Shown: positions 42,783 through 53,097, counted from the stretch's first letter. The stretch: 64,000 bases of DNA from Noviherbaspirillum saxi (GCF_003591035.1 NZ_QYUO01000002.1:372001-436000); one strand, 5' to 3'. Notes: generated by a model not told the origin, from the letters alone. Program-made: numbers and translations.

Positions 42783-43760
42783 TCAGGCGGCAAGCGTTCG
42801 CACAGCGCTGCCGTCGGCGCCACGCATGATGGATACCGGTCCGCCGATCGCTTCATTCGGGTCGGTGATTTCATAAGCCCATACCTGAAAGTCGACCAGC
42901 TGTGCCGCGCCGTACATCGTGCCGAATGCGGCATCGACCGCATCCATGCCATGGGCAATTTTCACGCGGCCGCGGTGCACGCGCCGATGGCGCGGATCGA
43001 ACACATGCCAGCGGTCGCCGAGAAACACCTCGCAATAGGCATGGAAATCGATGCCGATATCCGCTTCCGAGACGCCGAGATAGGGCATATGCCCCGCCAC
43101 ATAGCGCGCCGGAATATCCAGTGCGCGGCACAGTGCAATCATGACATGCGCGTAGTCGCGACATACGCCATAACCGCGCGCGATCACATCGCATGCGGAC
43201 AGGAAGGGGGTGCCGGAACCGTAGCGATAAGCGATATGCGTGTGCGTCCAGTCGCATACCGCCCTGACCTGTTCGGCGGCATCGTCGATATGGCCGAAAT
43301 GTTGATTGGCAAACTGTGCAAGCTTGTCCGACTCGCAATAGCGGCTGGCGAAGGTATAGCGCAATGCGTCGGGCGGCAAGCGGGCTATCGGCACCCGCTC
43401 CACACCGGCAGGCAGTTCATGCGGTGATTCCGGAACGAGGATCAGTGCGTCATGCCGGAACCGGGTTGTGCCGGGAAGCAGCGTAGTCCGGACAAGCGTG
43501 TTGCCATGGGCATCCGTAAATTCTTCCAATGCCTGCGACGACGATGTTTCCAGCATGTCGCGCACCAGGATCTGTGAAGGCGCAACGTGCGGCTTCACCA
43601 GCAACAGCAAGGCAAGCGGTTGGGTCGCCTGGTAAGCAAGTGCACAGCCGGCCCTGATCAGCATCATGCCGGGCGGTGATGTCGGAAGGTCGGATGTAGC
43701 CATGATGTCGTTCGTGTGACCGGCCAGGCAAGGCAGGGACAGCTTGTTTTTATATGACAT
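42783..43760 (-). CDS. Transglutaminase-like cysteine protease family protein
   Basis: A 325-residue protein of the transglutaminase-like superfamily. An N-terminal beta-rich region (about 25-165) is followed by the papain-like core. Catalytic Cys is in GYGVCRDYAHV (about 215), His in DFHAYCEVF (about 255) and Asp in HVFDPRHR (about 270). Such proteins act as peptidases or amidases; the bacterial type often sits with peptide-bond-forming genes. A start at 43703 (MATSDLP) is a good alternative to 43760. It is convergent with the metallopeptidase gene, ending on the next base. Confidence 0.85.
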   Translation of the reverse strand: MSYKNKLSLPCLAGHTNDIMATSDLPTSPPGMMLIRAGCALAYQATQPLALLLLVKPHVAPSQILVRDMLETSSSQALEEFTDAHGNTLVRTTLLPGTTRFRHDALILVPESPHELPAGVERVPIARLPPDALRYTFASRYCESDKLAQFANQHFGHIDDAAEQVRAVCDWTHTHIAYRYGSGTPFLSACDVIARGYGVCRDYAHVMIALCRALDIPARYVAGHMPYLGVSEADIGIDFHAYCEVFLGDRWHVFDPRHRRVHRGRVKIAHGMDAVDAAFGTMYGAAQLVDFQVWAYEITDPNEAIGGPVSIMRGADGSAVRTLAA

Positions 43761-44035
43761 GTTTGTTTGCTATTGGTTTAATAGCTAAATCGCGACGCAT
43801 GCCGGCATCCGGCCGGGAATCAATGTGCGGCTACTGCGTCAATGGATGGGCGACCGGCGTCATGACTACCGGATAGGCGAGATGGGTGGCAAGCGCGTTT
43901 CGGTTGCGGCGGAAACGGAAGTGCGGCGCAGGGCCTTTCTCGAGTCTTATGTCTCAGGTGTGCCGAACTTCATACAATGGACCGGAGCGAAATGGCGCCG
44001 AGCAATTGAACCGGCCCTGCCCTTCCGGCAAAGAT

Positions 44036-46045
44036 TCAAGCGACCCGCTTTCCTGAACGCCGGCGCAAGCCGGCATTCTGCGATTGCAGCATGCGGTCGA
44101 TCAGTTCCGAGGCAGCGCGCGCACGCTGCTGTGCTTCCTCGCCTTGCGGAAAATATTCCGGACAGCGGAAGCTGAGCCATGCATACGCCGAGAACAGCTT
44201 GCAGTCGTCTTCGACTTCCTGCAGGTTGCGCCGATGATCGCTTTGTTCCAGTGCCGGCAGCGAACTCGCCTGACCACGCGCCAGTGCGCGCGCCCATCGC
44301 TGCCAGGCTTCGTGCAGATGCGCAATGCGCGACGATATCGGCACCAGCGACAAGGTGAATTTATCGGCCAGCGACAATGGCAGGGTATCCAGCCATAACG
44401 CGCGCTCGGACTGGTCTTCGGTAATGCGCGGCGTGAAGAAACCGTCCGGGACGTCGATATTGTGTTCAAAGCGCTGCAAAAGCTTGGACAGCGACTGTTC
44501 GCCGGTCACCGCCGCGATCCGGTTCAGATGTTCCAGCGTCGGGGCGACGGAAAATCCCAGCGGCGGCACCGGCGGCACCTTTTCCTGAAGCAGCGAACGG
44601 ACCACAAAATGTGTGTGTTCGTCGTAGCCGGCGACAAAGCCTTCTTCATGCACGCCGAAGCGCCCTGCCCTGCCGGCAATCTGCTTGGTCAATGCAGCGC
44701 TCAGTTCTTCTTCTTCGATGCCGTTGTATTTGATGGCGGTGGTCAATACCACGCGCTGGATCGGCAGGTTAAGCCCCATCGCGATCGCATCGGTCGCCAC
44801 CACGATATCGGCCGAACCATCCCGAAAGCGGGCAGCCTGTGCGCGCCGCACTTCGGGCGACAGATTGCCGTAGACCGTCGATACCGATAAGCCGATTTCG
44901 GTGATCATGTCGCGCCACATCAACACGTCGCGCCGCGAGAATGCGATCACGGCATCGCCGCGCCGCAGGTTGCGCAACTTGCGCACCGCACTGGCTTCCA
45001 TGGTCAGCGGGGCCTTGCGCTTGAGCAGGCGGATTTCGAGCGGGCAATCGAGACGGCGTGCGAGCGCTTCGACGGCCTTTCGCGCTTCCGGAGCGCCGAC
45101 CAGATAAACGACGGTAGCCGGCGCACCGCAGACCGCGGCAGTCCATGCGGCGCCGCGATCGCGGTCGCCCAGCATCTGGATTTCATCGATGACGGCGACG
45201 TCGACCCGGGTATTGGTGTCCAGCATTTCAACAGTGCTGGACACATGGGTCGCGCCCTCCACCAGCCGGCGCTCTTCGCCGGTGACCAGGCTGACCTTGA
45301 GAGGCTCGCCGTCGCGCTCGACGGCGGCCAGGCGCTCATAGTTTTCCAATGCCAGCAGACGCAGCGGCGCCAGATAAACGCCGGTCTTGGCATTGGCCAG
45401 CGCTTCCATGGCTTCATGCGTCTTGCCCGAATTGGTCGGACCGAGCACGGCAATGAGCCGGCGCGGCAGACGGCGCGCCAGCTCAAACGATTCGGGATAT
45501 TCGGCCAGATTGATGCTTTCTCGCGTGCGCTCAGCATGTCGCGCTTCCTGCTGCCGTTCGAGCGCATGCTCCAGCCTGTGACCGATGCGGGCAAATACCT
45601 GGTCGAACGGCACGGCGCTGTCCTTGGCCGATAGCGCATGCAGAAACTGCATCGCGTCGATCCCGTAGTGCCGGGCCTCGCTATTGAGCCGAAGCACGAA
45701 CTGCCCCACCTGCGCATGCAGCTTTTGGATCGCGGCGGAATGCACGCGTTCGTTTACCAGCAAGAGTCGCTTGTCCGGTCCCATGTTGCGCCATTTGCTG
45801 GCCTTTGCGAGTATGCCGTCGGCAGGCACAAGATCGTATGGGACACGCAAGCCATCGACGTCCACGGTGCCGGCGTAGCGGACCATTACCCGTCCTTCGA
45901 GCTTGGCTAGCTCGACGCCTGCCTCTTGCAGATATTGCTCGGCCGCCAGCGGATGAATGCTCGCGGCGTCCGACACGGAGCCTGCGTCTGGAAGCGGGTC
46001 GGACCCCTTGGCTAGAGGATCTTCTGAATCGATTTCGTTTGGCAT
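44036..46045 (-). CDS. SUV3-like helicase
   Basis: A 669-residue DExH-type RNA/DNA helicase like mitochondrial SUV3, a degradosome helicase. Motif I is GPTNSGKTHEAM (about 215), motif II VIDEIQMLGD (about 291), and motif VI QIAGRAGRFG (about 465). The C-terminal region is like the SUV3 C domain. Upstream codons are open (from 46138), but MPNEIDSEDP at 46045 gives a normal start. It probably works in RNA turnover. No exonuclease gene is adjacent. Confidence 0.88.
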   Translation of the reverse strand: MPNEIDSEDPLAKGSDPLPDAGSVSDAASIHPLAAEQYLQEAGVELAKLEGRVMVRYAGTVDVDGLRVPYDLVPADGILAKASKWRNMGPDKRLLLVNERVHSAAIQKLHAQVGQFVLRLNSEARHYGIDAMQFLHALSAKDSAVPFDQVFARIGHRLEHALERQQEARHAERTRESINLAEYPESFELARRLPRRLIAVLGPTNSGKTHEAMEALANAKTGVYLAPLRLLALENYERLAAVERDGEPLKVSLVTGEERRLVEGATHVSSTVEMLDTNTRVDVAVIDEIQMLGDRDRGAAWTAAVCGAPATVVYLVGAPEARKAVEALARRLDCPLEIRLLKRKAPLTMEASAVRKLRNLRRGDAVIAFSRRDVLMWRDMITEIGLSVSTVYGNLSPEVRRAQAARFRDGSADIVVATDAIAMGLNLPIQRVVLTTAIKYNGIEEEELSAALTKQIAGRAGRFGVHEEGFVAGYDEHTHFVVRSLLQEKVPPVPPLGFSVAPTLEHLNRIAAVTGEQSLSKLLQRFEHNIDVPDGFFTPRITEDQSERALWLDTLPLSLADKFTLSLVPISSRIAHLHEAWQRWARALARGQASSLPALEQSDHRRNLQEVEDDCKLFSAYAWLSFRCPEYFPQGEEAQQRARAASELIDRMLQSQNAGLRRRSGKRVA

Positions 46046-46122
46046 GGCGAGAGGAATTGTTCTTGATAGGATTCGCCGGCTGACCGGGGGTTCAATCGGT
46101 ATGTCGAGGAAACGAGAGGCAT

Positions 46123-46155
46123 AAAAAAACCCGCACACCTTGCGGTATGCGGGTT
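46123..46155 (-). terminator. Rho-independent terminator of the M16 protease gene
   Basis: AACCCGCA (46128-46135) pairs with TGCGGGTT (46148-46155) around a 12-base loop. The minus strand continues into a run of seven T. It lies about 150 bp after the protease stop, so it ends that transcript. Confidence 0.8.
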
Positions 46156-46301
46156 AAATCCAATTCAAGAAGAGTTGGAGGAGACAAGCGTTAGGATAGT
46201 GCCGCGCATGATGTTTGTCTGCTTTCTGTTTGTGATAGCGGTCATTCGCGAAATCAATATCTTGAGAACAAGCCTGGCTCGCTCGCCCTGGCGATCAACC
46301 T

Positions 46302-49151
46302 TCAACCTGCGAGCGCCGCAAGCGCGGTTACCTCGAGACCTGTCAATGGCTGCTCGGTGTTTCCAACAAACGCGGCACGGCTGTATGGCTTGTCTGCCAG
46401 CCAGGCTTTCGCGACATCCTTGAGGCGTTCCGAGGTGCATGCCAGTATGCCTTGCCGATACTGACGGCGCATATCGTCGGTGATGCCCTGCTGCTTTTGC
46501 TCCCACGACCACATGACATTGCCGTAGGGTGAGTGCGGCCGGTCCAGGTGCTGGATCACGCAAATGATCGCTTCTTCGATATTCTCCTGTTTCGGTTCGG
46601 CGTCCACGATCCACGCCACCGCTTTTTCAAAATCCTCGAAGGTCGCGGCAAGCCGCGGATCGCGATAGGAAGTCATCGCAAAGCTCGCAGTAGCCGGCGA
46701 ATAGAACGCATTGCCGCCGTAGGCTCCGCCTTCTTCGCGCAAGGCCTGGTGCAGCACGACATTGGTCAGCAGTTCGCCCAGCACCGACAATGCAGCGGCG
46801 TCGGGATGCGCGAGCGTCGGGCCGGGCCAGACCGCGAAACAGTGATTGACCTGCGCCTCGGCATGCAATGCAGTGTTGGCAAGCGGAGCATTGGCAAACG
46901 CCGCCGGCTGAGTAGCGGGTGCCGACGCCTCTGCAGGAACCTGCAACAACTGCGCTAGCGCATGTGCATCGGCTTCCTCTCCGGCGGTGAATTGCAAGGC
47001 AGGCGAGGCGATGATTTTGCCGTGCAAGTCGGCGAGGGTTGCAGCGATTTCTTTCAAGCCCTGTTCCGATTGCAGCTTTTCATGCAGTGTGCGGAAAAAA
47101 GCGAGCGACGAAACACCTTTGACGCGATCTTCGAAGCGGCGCAATGGCGACAGCGGCGCACCAACTGCATAGCGGGCGTAATCGTCGCCTTCATCGGCGA
47201 GTCCGTCACGCATGTCCTGCACCTTGCTATCGATGAGAAAGGCAAGCCGGTCAAGCTCGTCGAAGCGCGGTGCGGCGACGGATGCGGACAACACGTCGGC
47301 AATCGCGACCTGTTCTTCGCGCAAGCCCTTTGCATAGTAATCGACATGGATGCTCAAGGGGCGCTCGCCCTGGGTTTGCGATACCTGCAGATTGATGTCG
47401 AAGAAAGGTACCCGCTCATGGCGCCACGCATCCGCCTCTTCGTAACTCTTGTCTGCGACACCCAGCTCGGGTGCGACTTCGACATACAGCTGCAGCCAGG
47501 CCCACATATCTTCTGGCATCGCACTGACGTCGTACAGTACGCGCGCATACGCAATGCCATTGGAGGCAATGCGAGCGACCGTTGTTCCAGTGGTTTCGTC
47601 GGGAAGCGCGAAGGCCGGGCGCGGCAAGACGCTTACATCCTGTGGGCGCACACGCGGCAGCAAGTCGTTGTTGACAGCTTGGCGCTGACGATCCAGCAAG
47701 GCGGCGGCTTCACGGACGATCCGTTCCTTTTCGCTATCCGGCATGGCGGCCTGCAGCGCTGCCAGGCGGTCTTCTTCCACCTGTTTACGCTTTTGAAAAT
47801 AGTCCGGATCAGGCGCCACTGTCGCATCGAGGCGCGTGGCGTTGTCGAGCAGATCCTGCACCAGTCCTTTGAAAAATGCCGGATCCGCAATGTCTTGCTG
47901 CAGATGTTCCAGCACCTGTTCGCTATCGAAGGCATTCATGATATCGCCGCCATACATCTCGTGCGGCATCGCGCGCAGCAGACGTTTGAGCAAATGCGGC
48001 GTGGAGCCGCCGCTGATTTCACGCTGATGGAAACGGATATCGCGCAATGTCGCCTGCAATACCGCGGGCGCAACGCCATCCTTTGAAGTCTGTTCAAGCG
48101 CTTGCCAAATGCGATCGCGCGCCTTGCCGACCTGTGCCTTGGTAAGCCCTTCCATGCCGAGATGGAAAACCATCTGGCGTCCGCCGGCGTCAGTGCCGTT
48201 CAATGCGGAAGGGCGACCATAACCGGCCGATTCCATGGCGCGCATCAATGGCGCTGCCGCATTGCTGAGCAGCCCGGCTTCCAGCAGTTCGGCGCGATAG
48301 TAAGCGACCGGATCGACCGCTTCTCCCATCAGCCAGGCAATCTGCACGCCATGCTCGCGCACCGGAACTTCGAGCTGCGCGATTTCGGGAGCGGTCCAGG
48401 ATGACGCCAGTTCCGGTAGCAGACGCGGGCTGCGGCCGGAAAGACGGGACAATACGCGTTCTTCGATCAGTGTCTGAACTTCGCGCGGGTCGACGCTGCC
48501 GGCCGTCATGAACACCGCTTGCGATGGATGATAATGCGAGGCGTGGAACGCCTTGAGCGCTGCATGGGTCAGCGACGGAATATCAAGCGGATCGCCGCCG
48601 GATTCGACCGCATAGGTAGTCCCGCGCAACAGACGCGACGCGATTTCGCTGTCGAGTGCCCGGACAGGATCGGCGAACGCGCCCTTCATTTCATTGAAGA
48701 CGATACCCTGATAGGACAGCTTGCCGTCTTCCAGTGCAAGGCGCCAGCCTTCCTGCAGAAAGTCGAGATAATCCAGGCGCGGAAAGAAAGCCGCATCCAG
48801 ATACACATCGAGCAGATTGAAGAAGTCGGTCTTGTCGGTACTCGCGAACGGATAGACAGTCTTGTCCGCGTACGTCATCGCATTCATGAAATGCGCAATC
48901 GAGCGACGCGACATCGCGAAAAAGGGATCGCGGACCGGATAGCGATCGCTGCCGCACAAGGCCAGATGTTCAAGAATGTGCGCCCGGCCGTCGCTGACGT
49001 CCGGGACGGTAGGAAAACCGACCAGGAACACCATTTCGGCATCGTCGGTCGCGAGATGGATGTGGCGGGCACCGGTAGCAGGATCTTCATATTCCTGCAC
49101 TTCAGCTTGCATGGCTGGAATGTGTCTGGTGCGCAGCTTTTCAAATGTCAT
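46302..49151 (-). CDS. M16C family metallopeptidase, PreP/falcilysin-like
   Basis: A 949-residue inverzincin protease. The zinc motif is HILEHLALCGS (HxxEH, about residues 58-62) with the distal Glu in a helix near 138. The M16C-associated linker domain lies about 470-700. The C-terminal half carries the second pair of M16-like folds (YGGNAFYSPATASFAMTSYRDP near 840). Such proteases cut small peptides, for example leader peptides, inside a closed chamber. It has no signal peptide. The length fits PreP and related bacterial M16C peptidases. Confidence 0.9.
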   Translation of the reverse strand: MTFEKLRTRHIPAMQAEVQEYEDPATGARHIHLATDDAEMVFLVGFPTVPDVSDGRAHILEHLALCGSDRYPVRDPFFAMSRRSIAHFMNAMTYADKTVYPFASTDKTDFFNLLDVYLDAAFFPRLDYLDFLQEGWRLALEDGKLSYQGIVFNEMKGAFADPVRALDSEIASRLLRGTTYAVESGGDPLDIPSLTHAALKAFHASHYHPSQAVFMTAGSVDPREVQTLIEERVLSRLSGRSPRLLPELASSWTAPEIAQLEVPVREHGVQIAWLMGEAVDPVAYYRAELLEAGLLSNAAAPLMRAMESAGYGRPSALNGTDAGGRQMVFHLGMEGLTKAQVGKARDRIWQALEQTSKDGVAPAVLQATLRDIRFHQREISGGSTPHLLKRLLRAMPHEMYGGDIMNAFDSEQVLEHLQQDIADPAFFKGLVQDLLDNATRLDATVAPDPDYFQKRKQVEEDRLAALQAAMPDSEKERIVREAAALLDRQRQAVNNDLLPRVRPQDVSVLPRPAFALPDETTGTTVARIASNGIAYARVLYDVSAMPEDMWAWLQLYVEVAPELGVADKSYEEADAWRHERVPFFDINLQVSQTQGERPLSIHVDYYAKGLREEQVAIADVLSASVAAPRFDELDRLAFLIDSKVQDMRDGLADEGDDYARYAVGAPLSPLRRFEDRVKGVSSLAFFRTLHEKLQSEQGLKEIAATLADLHGKIIASPALQFTAGEEADAHALAQLLQVPAEASAPATQPAAFANAPLANTALHAEAQVNHCFAVWPGPTLAHPDAAALSVLGELLTNVVLHQALREEGGAYGGNAFYSPATASFAMTSYRDPRLAATFEDFEKAVAWIVDAEPKQENIEEAIICVIQHLDRPHSPYGNVMWSWEQKQQGITDDMRRQYRQGILACTSERLKDVAKAWLADKPYSRAAFVGNTEQPLTGLEVTALAALAG

Positions 49152-49382
49152 AGTGTTGCTTCAAGGATGTTCGAACGGGAGGACAGACGTATGCTATCCG
49201 CATATCAGGGGCAGTGCTCGTGCTGAACACATATATGCGCGGCATGAATAGAAAATTCAATGGCTGTCTGTAGCGATGCTTGACTGTCTTGGCATATGCC
49301 GGAACCATCAACGTTTTCCAATAACCGAACTAACCGCAGATATGAAACAGGCCTGACTTGTATGGATCACCGATTTCTGCGA

Positions 49383-51398
49383 TTACGCAATTTGTACGGC
49401 GGCATGGCGCAGCCACCCGGTGCTGGCTGCGGCCAGCGTTTTTGCTACCGCCTTGTCTTCCGCTGCATGAGCGCAGTCAATGAAAAAAGCCTTTATTTGG
49501 TCATATAAGGTTCCAGGGGCAATGCCGTCCCTGGGATTGACCGTCTTGCGATGTGTAGATGACCATGGGGCGCGCTGTTCTATATCGATCGCCTTGCCAA
49601 GCAGGCAAGCGCCCTGATTCGCCGGATGCAGGGGATCAGCATGCAAACCCCGCGCAAGCAGATAGGCAGAAAGATCGGTGATCACGTCTTGCGGAATAGG
49701 CATGCTTTTTGGCTGGCCGGATACCGTGGCACGGAGTCTCCATGTCCCCTCGGTCGAGACAAGACTCAAGTCGTCGACGCGTAATGCGACTATCTCTGAA
49801 AGACGCAGAGACGTGACTTCGATCAGGCGCAAGGCAATCTGAAGGCGCTGATTGGCAGACGAATCGGGCAAGCTACGCAGGCATTCGCGCAGGATGCGCC
49901 ATTGCTCGGCGCTTAATCGGCGCTCGCTATTCCTGCCTGCGTTTGCGGTGGCGGAACGGGGCAATTGCAGTCCGGTCCAGGGATTGGTTTTCAGATAGAA
50001 CTGTTCGGTCAAAAAGGTGTACAGGCTTTTCAAGACGGTTGCCGCATGCCGGCGCGCGCTGTCGGAAAGCGGTCCCTCGAAAGGCCTCCAGAGCGGGCTC
50101 CATTTTTCCCTTCCGCGCGCACCGCACCATAATTCGGCCGGGGTTGGATTGGCCAGGAAATCAAGATAGGCATGGCAGTCTTCGCGATCCATCGAAGACA
50201 AAGCCTTTTTACGTTCGATGAGGGCCCAAAGCATGAAGCGTTCGGCTTCTTTCAGATACGCCCGTTGGGTATGGTTCAGCGCTATCGGCTGTCGTGGCGG
50301 TAGCGCGGCCGCTTGCGTAGGATGGGCTTGCGCATCAGTAGCTTGCGTTTTTTGCTTAGCGTGCAACCATGCATACAGAGCTTCCAGGTCGCGTGTGGCC
50401 ACGATCCTGCAAATCGATTGTGGCATGCGGTTAGCGCCGTTTCTGCCATCGAGGTCGGGGGGTATGATCAGCTTCTCGAGTGGGACGATGGCAGTCGCTG
50501 GCCGGATCACGGTGGCGAGTTCTGCATTGGCCAAGCGTGAACGCCGTTTCAAGACATGATCGCCGATCGCGATCCCGAGCGTCGCTTCGTGCGCGCGCAG
50601 CCAGGAAACAATGCGCTCGGACTTGCCTAGTCCAACCGCACGAATTGATGCTGCCCAGCGGTAACCGACTCCATTGACACGCTGGGCAAGCATGCGCAGC
50701 GTCGTCAGACCGGCCTTTTCCAGATGAATGGCGAGATCCGGGTTCAGCCAGGTGCCGACATGATCGTCAGGTTGCGGTGGCTGTACCGCGAGCGCCTCCA
50801 GCCAGCGCAGCGCTTCCAACTGCCGTTCGATCAGCCTTCTGCGCCGCGACTGCTGCGGGCGTGATGAACCGTAGCGTGTTTTGAAGTATTCCAGCTGTTC
50901 GGCTTCGGAGAAATCCTCCAGTCCCTGTTCAAAGGCGAATTCCTCCAGCGATGGAATCTTTTCGGCGGCGTCATCGATATTGTTTGCGTCGATACGAATC
51001 AAGCGTGCGATGCCATGTCGCTCGCTTCTCCTGGCCGCCGCGGCAAACTCATCGCGTATCCACTGAATTGTGCGTTTTACGTTACGGATATCGTCATGTT
51101 CGCCCTCTACGCGCAGGTAGCGATTCCAACTATCGCGAGTATCCAGACCCTGGACTACAGCTCGCATGAAAGCGAAATGTCCGATGTGCAACCGGCGCGC
51201 CGTCGGCAACTGGGCCTGTGCAGCAGGGGACAGTCGGGGTGCAGCGTTATTCGAGACGGTTCTGGCACGCGATGGCGAGACGGGCATGGTTTTGGGGGAT
51301 TGATAGCGGACGGTGTATCCAACATGGGATGCTGGGTTCGGTGCATTATCATTTATCGCAAAAAATGTTGCAACTGGACAGGGCAAATAATTTGCCAC
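49383..51398 (-). CDS. Large tyrosine recombinase of the replicon, C-terminus missing
   Basis: A 671-residue protein. The N-terminal half (1-390) is an unusual DNA-binding region with HhH-like parts (VNGVGYRWAASIRAVGLGK). The C-terminal part is a phage-integrase domain with Arg in TSLRLSEIVALRVDD (about 560) and the HxxR-like STGWLRHAA at the end. The reading stops right after WLRHAAVQIA, so the second His and the catalytic Tyr, usually about 35 residues further, are absent. I see no frameshifted remainder. An earlier start (51398) and a later one (51287) are possible. Large integrases like this accompany rep/par loci of Burkholderiales replicons. Confidence 0.7.
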   Translation of the reverse strand: MANYLPCPVATFFAINDNAPNPASHVGYTVRYQSPKTMPVSPSRARTVSNNAAPRLSPAAQAQLPTARRLHIGHFAFMRAVVQGLDTRDSWNRYLRVEGEHDDIRNVKRTIQWIRDEFAAAARRSERHGIARLIRIDANNIDDAAEKIPSLEEFAFEQGLEDFSEAEQLEYFKTRYGSSRPQQSRRRRLIERQLEALRWLEALAVQPPQPDDHVGTWLNPDLAIHLEKAGLTTLRMLAQRVNGVGYRWAASIRAVGLGKSERIVSWLRAHEATLGIAIGDHVLKRRSRLANAELATVIRPATAIVPLEKLIIPPDLDGRNGANRMPQSICRIVATRDLEALYAWLHAKQKTQATDAQAHPTQAAALPPRQPIALNHTQRAYLKEAERFMLWALIERKKALSSMDREDCHAYLDFLANPTPAELWCGARGREKWSPLWRPFEGPLSDSARRHAATVLKSLYTFLTEQFYLKTNPWTGLQLPRSATANAGRNSERRLSAEQWRILRECLRSLPDSSANQRLQIALRLIEVTSLRLSEIVALRVDDLSLVSTEGTWRLRATVSGQPKSMPIPQDVITDLSAYLLARGLHADPLHPANQGACLLGKAIDIEQRAPWSSTHRKTVNPRDGIAPGTLYDQIKAFFIDCAHAAEDKAVAKTLAAASTGWLRHAAVQIA

Positions 51399-51824
51399 CT
51401 TGGTTTGTCTTTGCTATCAAGGACTTACAGGATGCTGTTTTGAAAGGCGAGAGTAGTTTCGGGCAGTGAAATCTGCTCCAGCGTTTTGCCGGGTCAGGCT
51501 GGATGTAAAACCCACGCTTTTAAAGATCGTTGAAAGTTCAGTAGAGCGGATGCCGAATAAATATCTATCTCAAATATTCATTCATGTCATGTCGTCAAAA
51601 GCGATAACGAACGGTTCCCTCTTCCTCTAAGGGGGAGGGCTAGGGGCGCCCGGCGTAGGCTGATCATTACCCACAAGTCATGTCCTGTACTCGTGATAGC
51701 GATTCGCCGCAGGGATCCTACCCCTGCAAGGGTTAGGGGGCGTCGTCAAAAGTTGCTTGAGGGATCGCCTGAGAGGCAGATAGAGAGAGAAAATTTTCTT
51801 TGACAGGACTTGCACCTTTCCGTA

Positions 51825-52513
51825 GGTGAGAACTTTTGGGAATCAGCGGCATTACACAACGTGAGTTTTTATCCTGGTTCCGAAAGACACAGGTGAGAAT
51901 TTTTGGGACTCTCCATCGGCATAAAACATGGCCTCGGTGTTAGCGTGCGTTTATTTTTGTCCCTTTATTTTGAGTTGCTCTTCAGGAACCGCTTGCTACG
52001 AGACGAATATAGCGCCAATGACTGCATTACGCGCTTTCGATCCAGGAGAGGCGTTGTCTTGGTTACAGGTTGTCGCTTGTTGCAGCAGCTTTGAGCGATG
52101 ACCCGTGTCTGAGCGTTCGCAGTAGTAGCTAAGGTGAGAAGTTTTGGGAAGGCTGTTTATCTCTCAGATGTTGCATGCATTGTTCATCTACAAGTGCAGC
52201 CGTTTGTATTTCCGAAGTCTGAGACCACTCAATTGCCATTGGCGCTTGGAGCTACCTACTGTCCTGAGATAGAAGTTCACCGAATAAAACCCATGAAATG
52301 GCTGTCATCCTTCGCCTTGCCGGCCGCGTTCAAATACTCCCAAGGCACCCGGGCCTTGCTTCGTTTTGCGCCTCGGCTGACGCCCATTGCATCAGTTTTA
52401 TTTTTCAACGAACTTCTTACTCAGAACAATAGCAAGTTGGCGGCGATGTATGAGTCATGCATGAGCCTATAGGAATTTATTCCGCAGGCGATCAATAAGT
52501 GAGAAGTTTTGGG
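51825..52513 (+). repeat. Iteron cluster I, four direct copies
   Basis: The copies are GGTGAGAACTTTTGGG (51825-51840), GGTGAGAATTTTTGGG (51892-51907), GGTGAGAAGTTTTGGG (52133-52148) and AGTGAGAAGTTTTGGG (52498-52513). All face the same way. Spacing is irregular. They match the motif of the denser cluster at 55501, so they are probable Rep-protein binding sites outside the main origin. Confidence 0.8.
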
Positions 52514-52542
52514 AAGTATTAATCCGGAAGTTCTTGATCTTG

Positions 52543-52605
52543 CTTGTACGGTACAAGTCGGCTTTTAATTGTGCTGGCAATATAGTTTCGCTTGTACCGT
52601 ACAAA
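52543..52605. promoter_or_regulatory. Candidate ParB-binding palindromes (parS-like)
   Basis: Two 15-bp near-palindromes, CTTGTACGGTACAAG (52543-52557) and CTTGTACCGTACAAA (52591-52605), lie 48 bp apart. A third (GTTGTACCGTACAAC) is in the parB terminator. Their placement next to parAB makes them the best candidate centromere sites; binding is not demonstrated. Confidence 0.55.
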
Positions 52606-53046
52606 AGATCTATTCGTCCGCAACTATGATGATGAATGGACGATTTTATCCCGGTGAATCATGTTCCGTGGCGGGCCAAAGGCAGGAAGAAATGGTTTCA
52701 GCGCTGCCCGAATATTTTTTAAAGCCAAGGAAAGATAAGGCTTCCTCGCAAACGAAGAGCCCTCAACTGGTCGTCGCCCTAAAAACTATCAGCCTTGAAA
52801 GGCGAACGCTTATACCCATTCCGACCCGTACGTGACAAATAGAAATTGATGGATTTTTCGACTGGCAAGGCGCAGGAAGAGCCGACGCATTGTTATTTAC
52901 ATCGATTGCACGTGGAAAGCGCAAAAGGCACATGTCACGTTATGGGCGGAGATGGGTGGCGAAACCAATCGATCTCCGTTAACGAGACTCACTATTCAAT
53001 CAAGTCACTTTGCCATTCGGCAGAAAGCAACAAATTCTGAACATAA

Positions 53047-53076
53047 AAAAAGGGGTTGTACCGTACAACCCCTTTT
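53047..53076 (-). terminator. parB terminator that contains a parS-like palindrome
   Basis: The inverted repeat AAAAGGGGTTGTAC-C-GTACAACCCCTTTT lies 22 bp past the parB stop, with a T-run on the minus strand, so it looks like a rho-independent terminator. Its core is the third copy of the TTGTAC-N-GTACAA palindrome. Confidence 0.75.
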
Positions 53077-53097
53077 GATGAAACATGGCAGGAACAC

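Larger units (their letters stand above)
51399..53046. other. Long noncoding origin-proximal region, left half
   Basis: No gene is supported in this 1.6-kb stretch; the short open frames lack coding character. It carries four iteron copies (51825-52513), two TTGTAC-type palindromes (52543-52605) and G/C-rich intergenic-repeat-like sequence near 51615-51760 (TCTAAGGGGGAGGGCTAGGG). It separates the recombinase gene from parB. Confidence 0.65.

Noticed and set aside
51600..51780. CRISPR-like or tandem repeat near the recombinase gene
   Set aside because: The G-rich and C-rich blocks are not regularly spaced and do not repeat as units.
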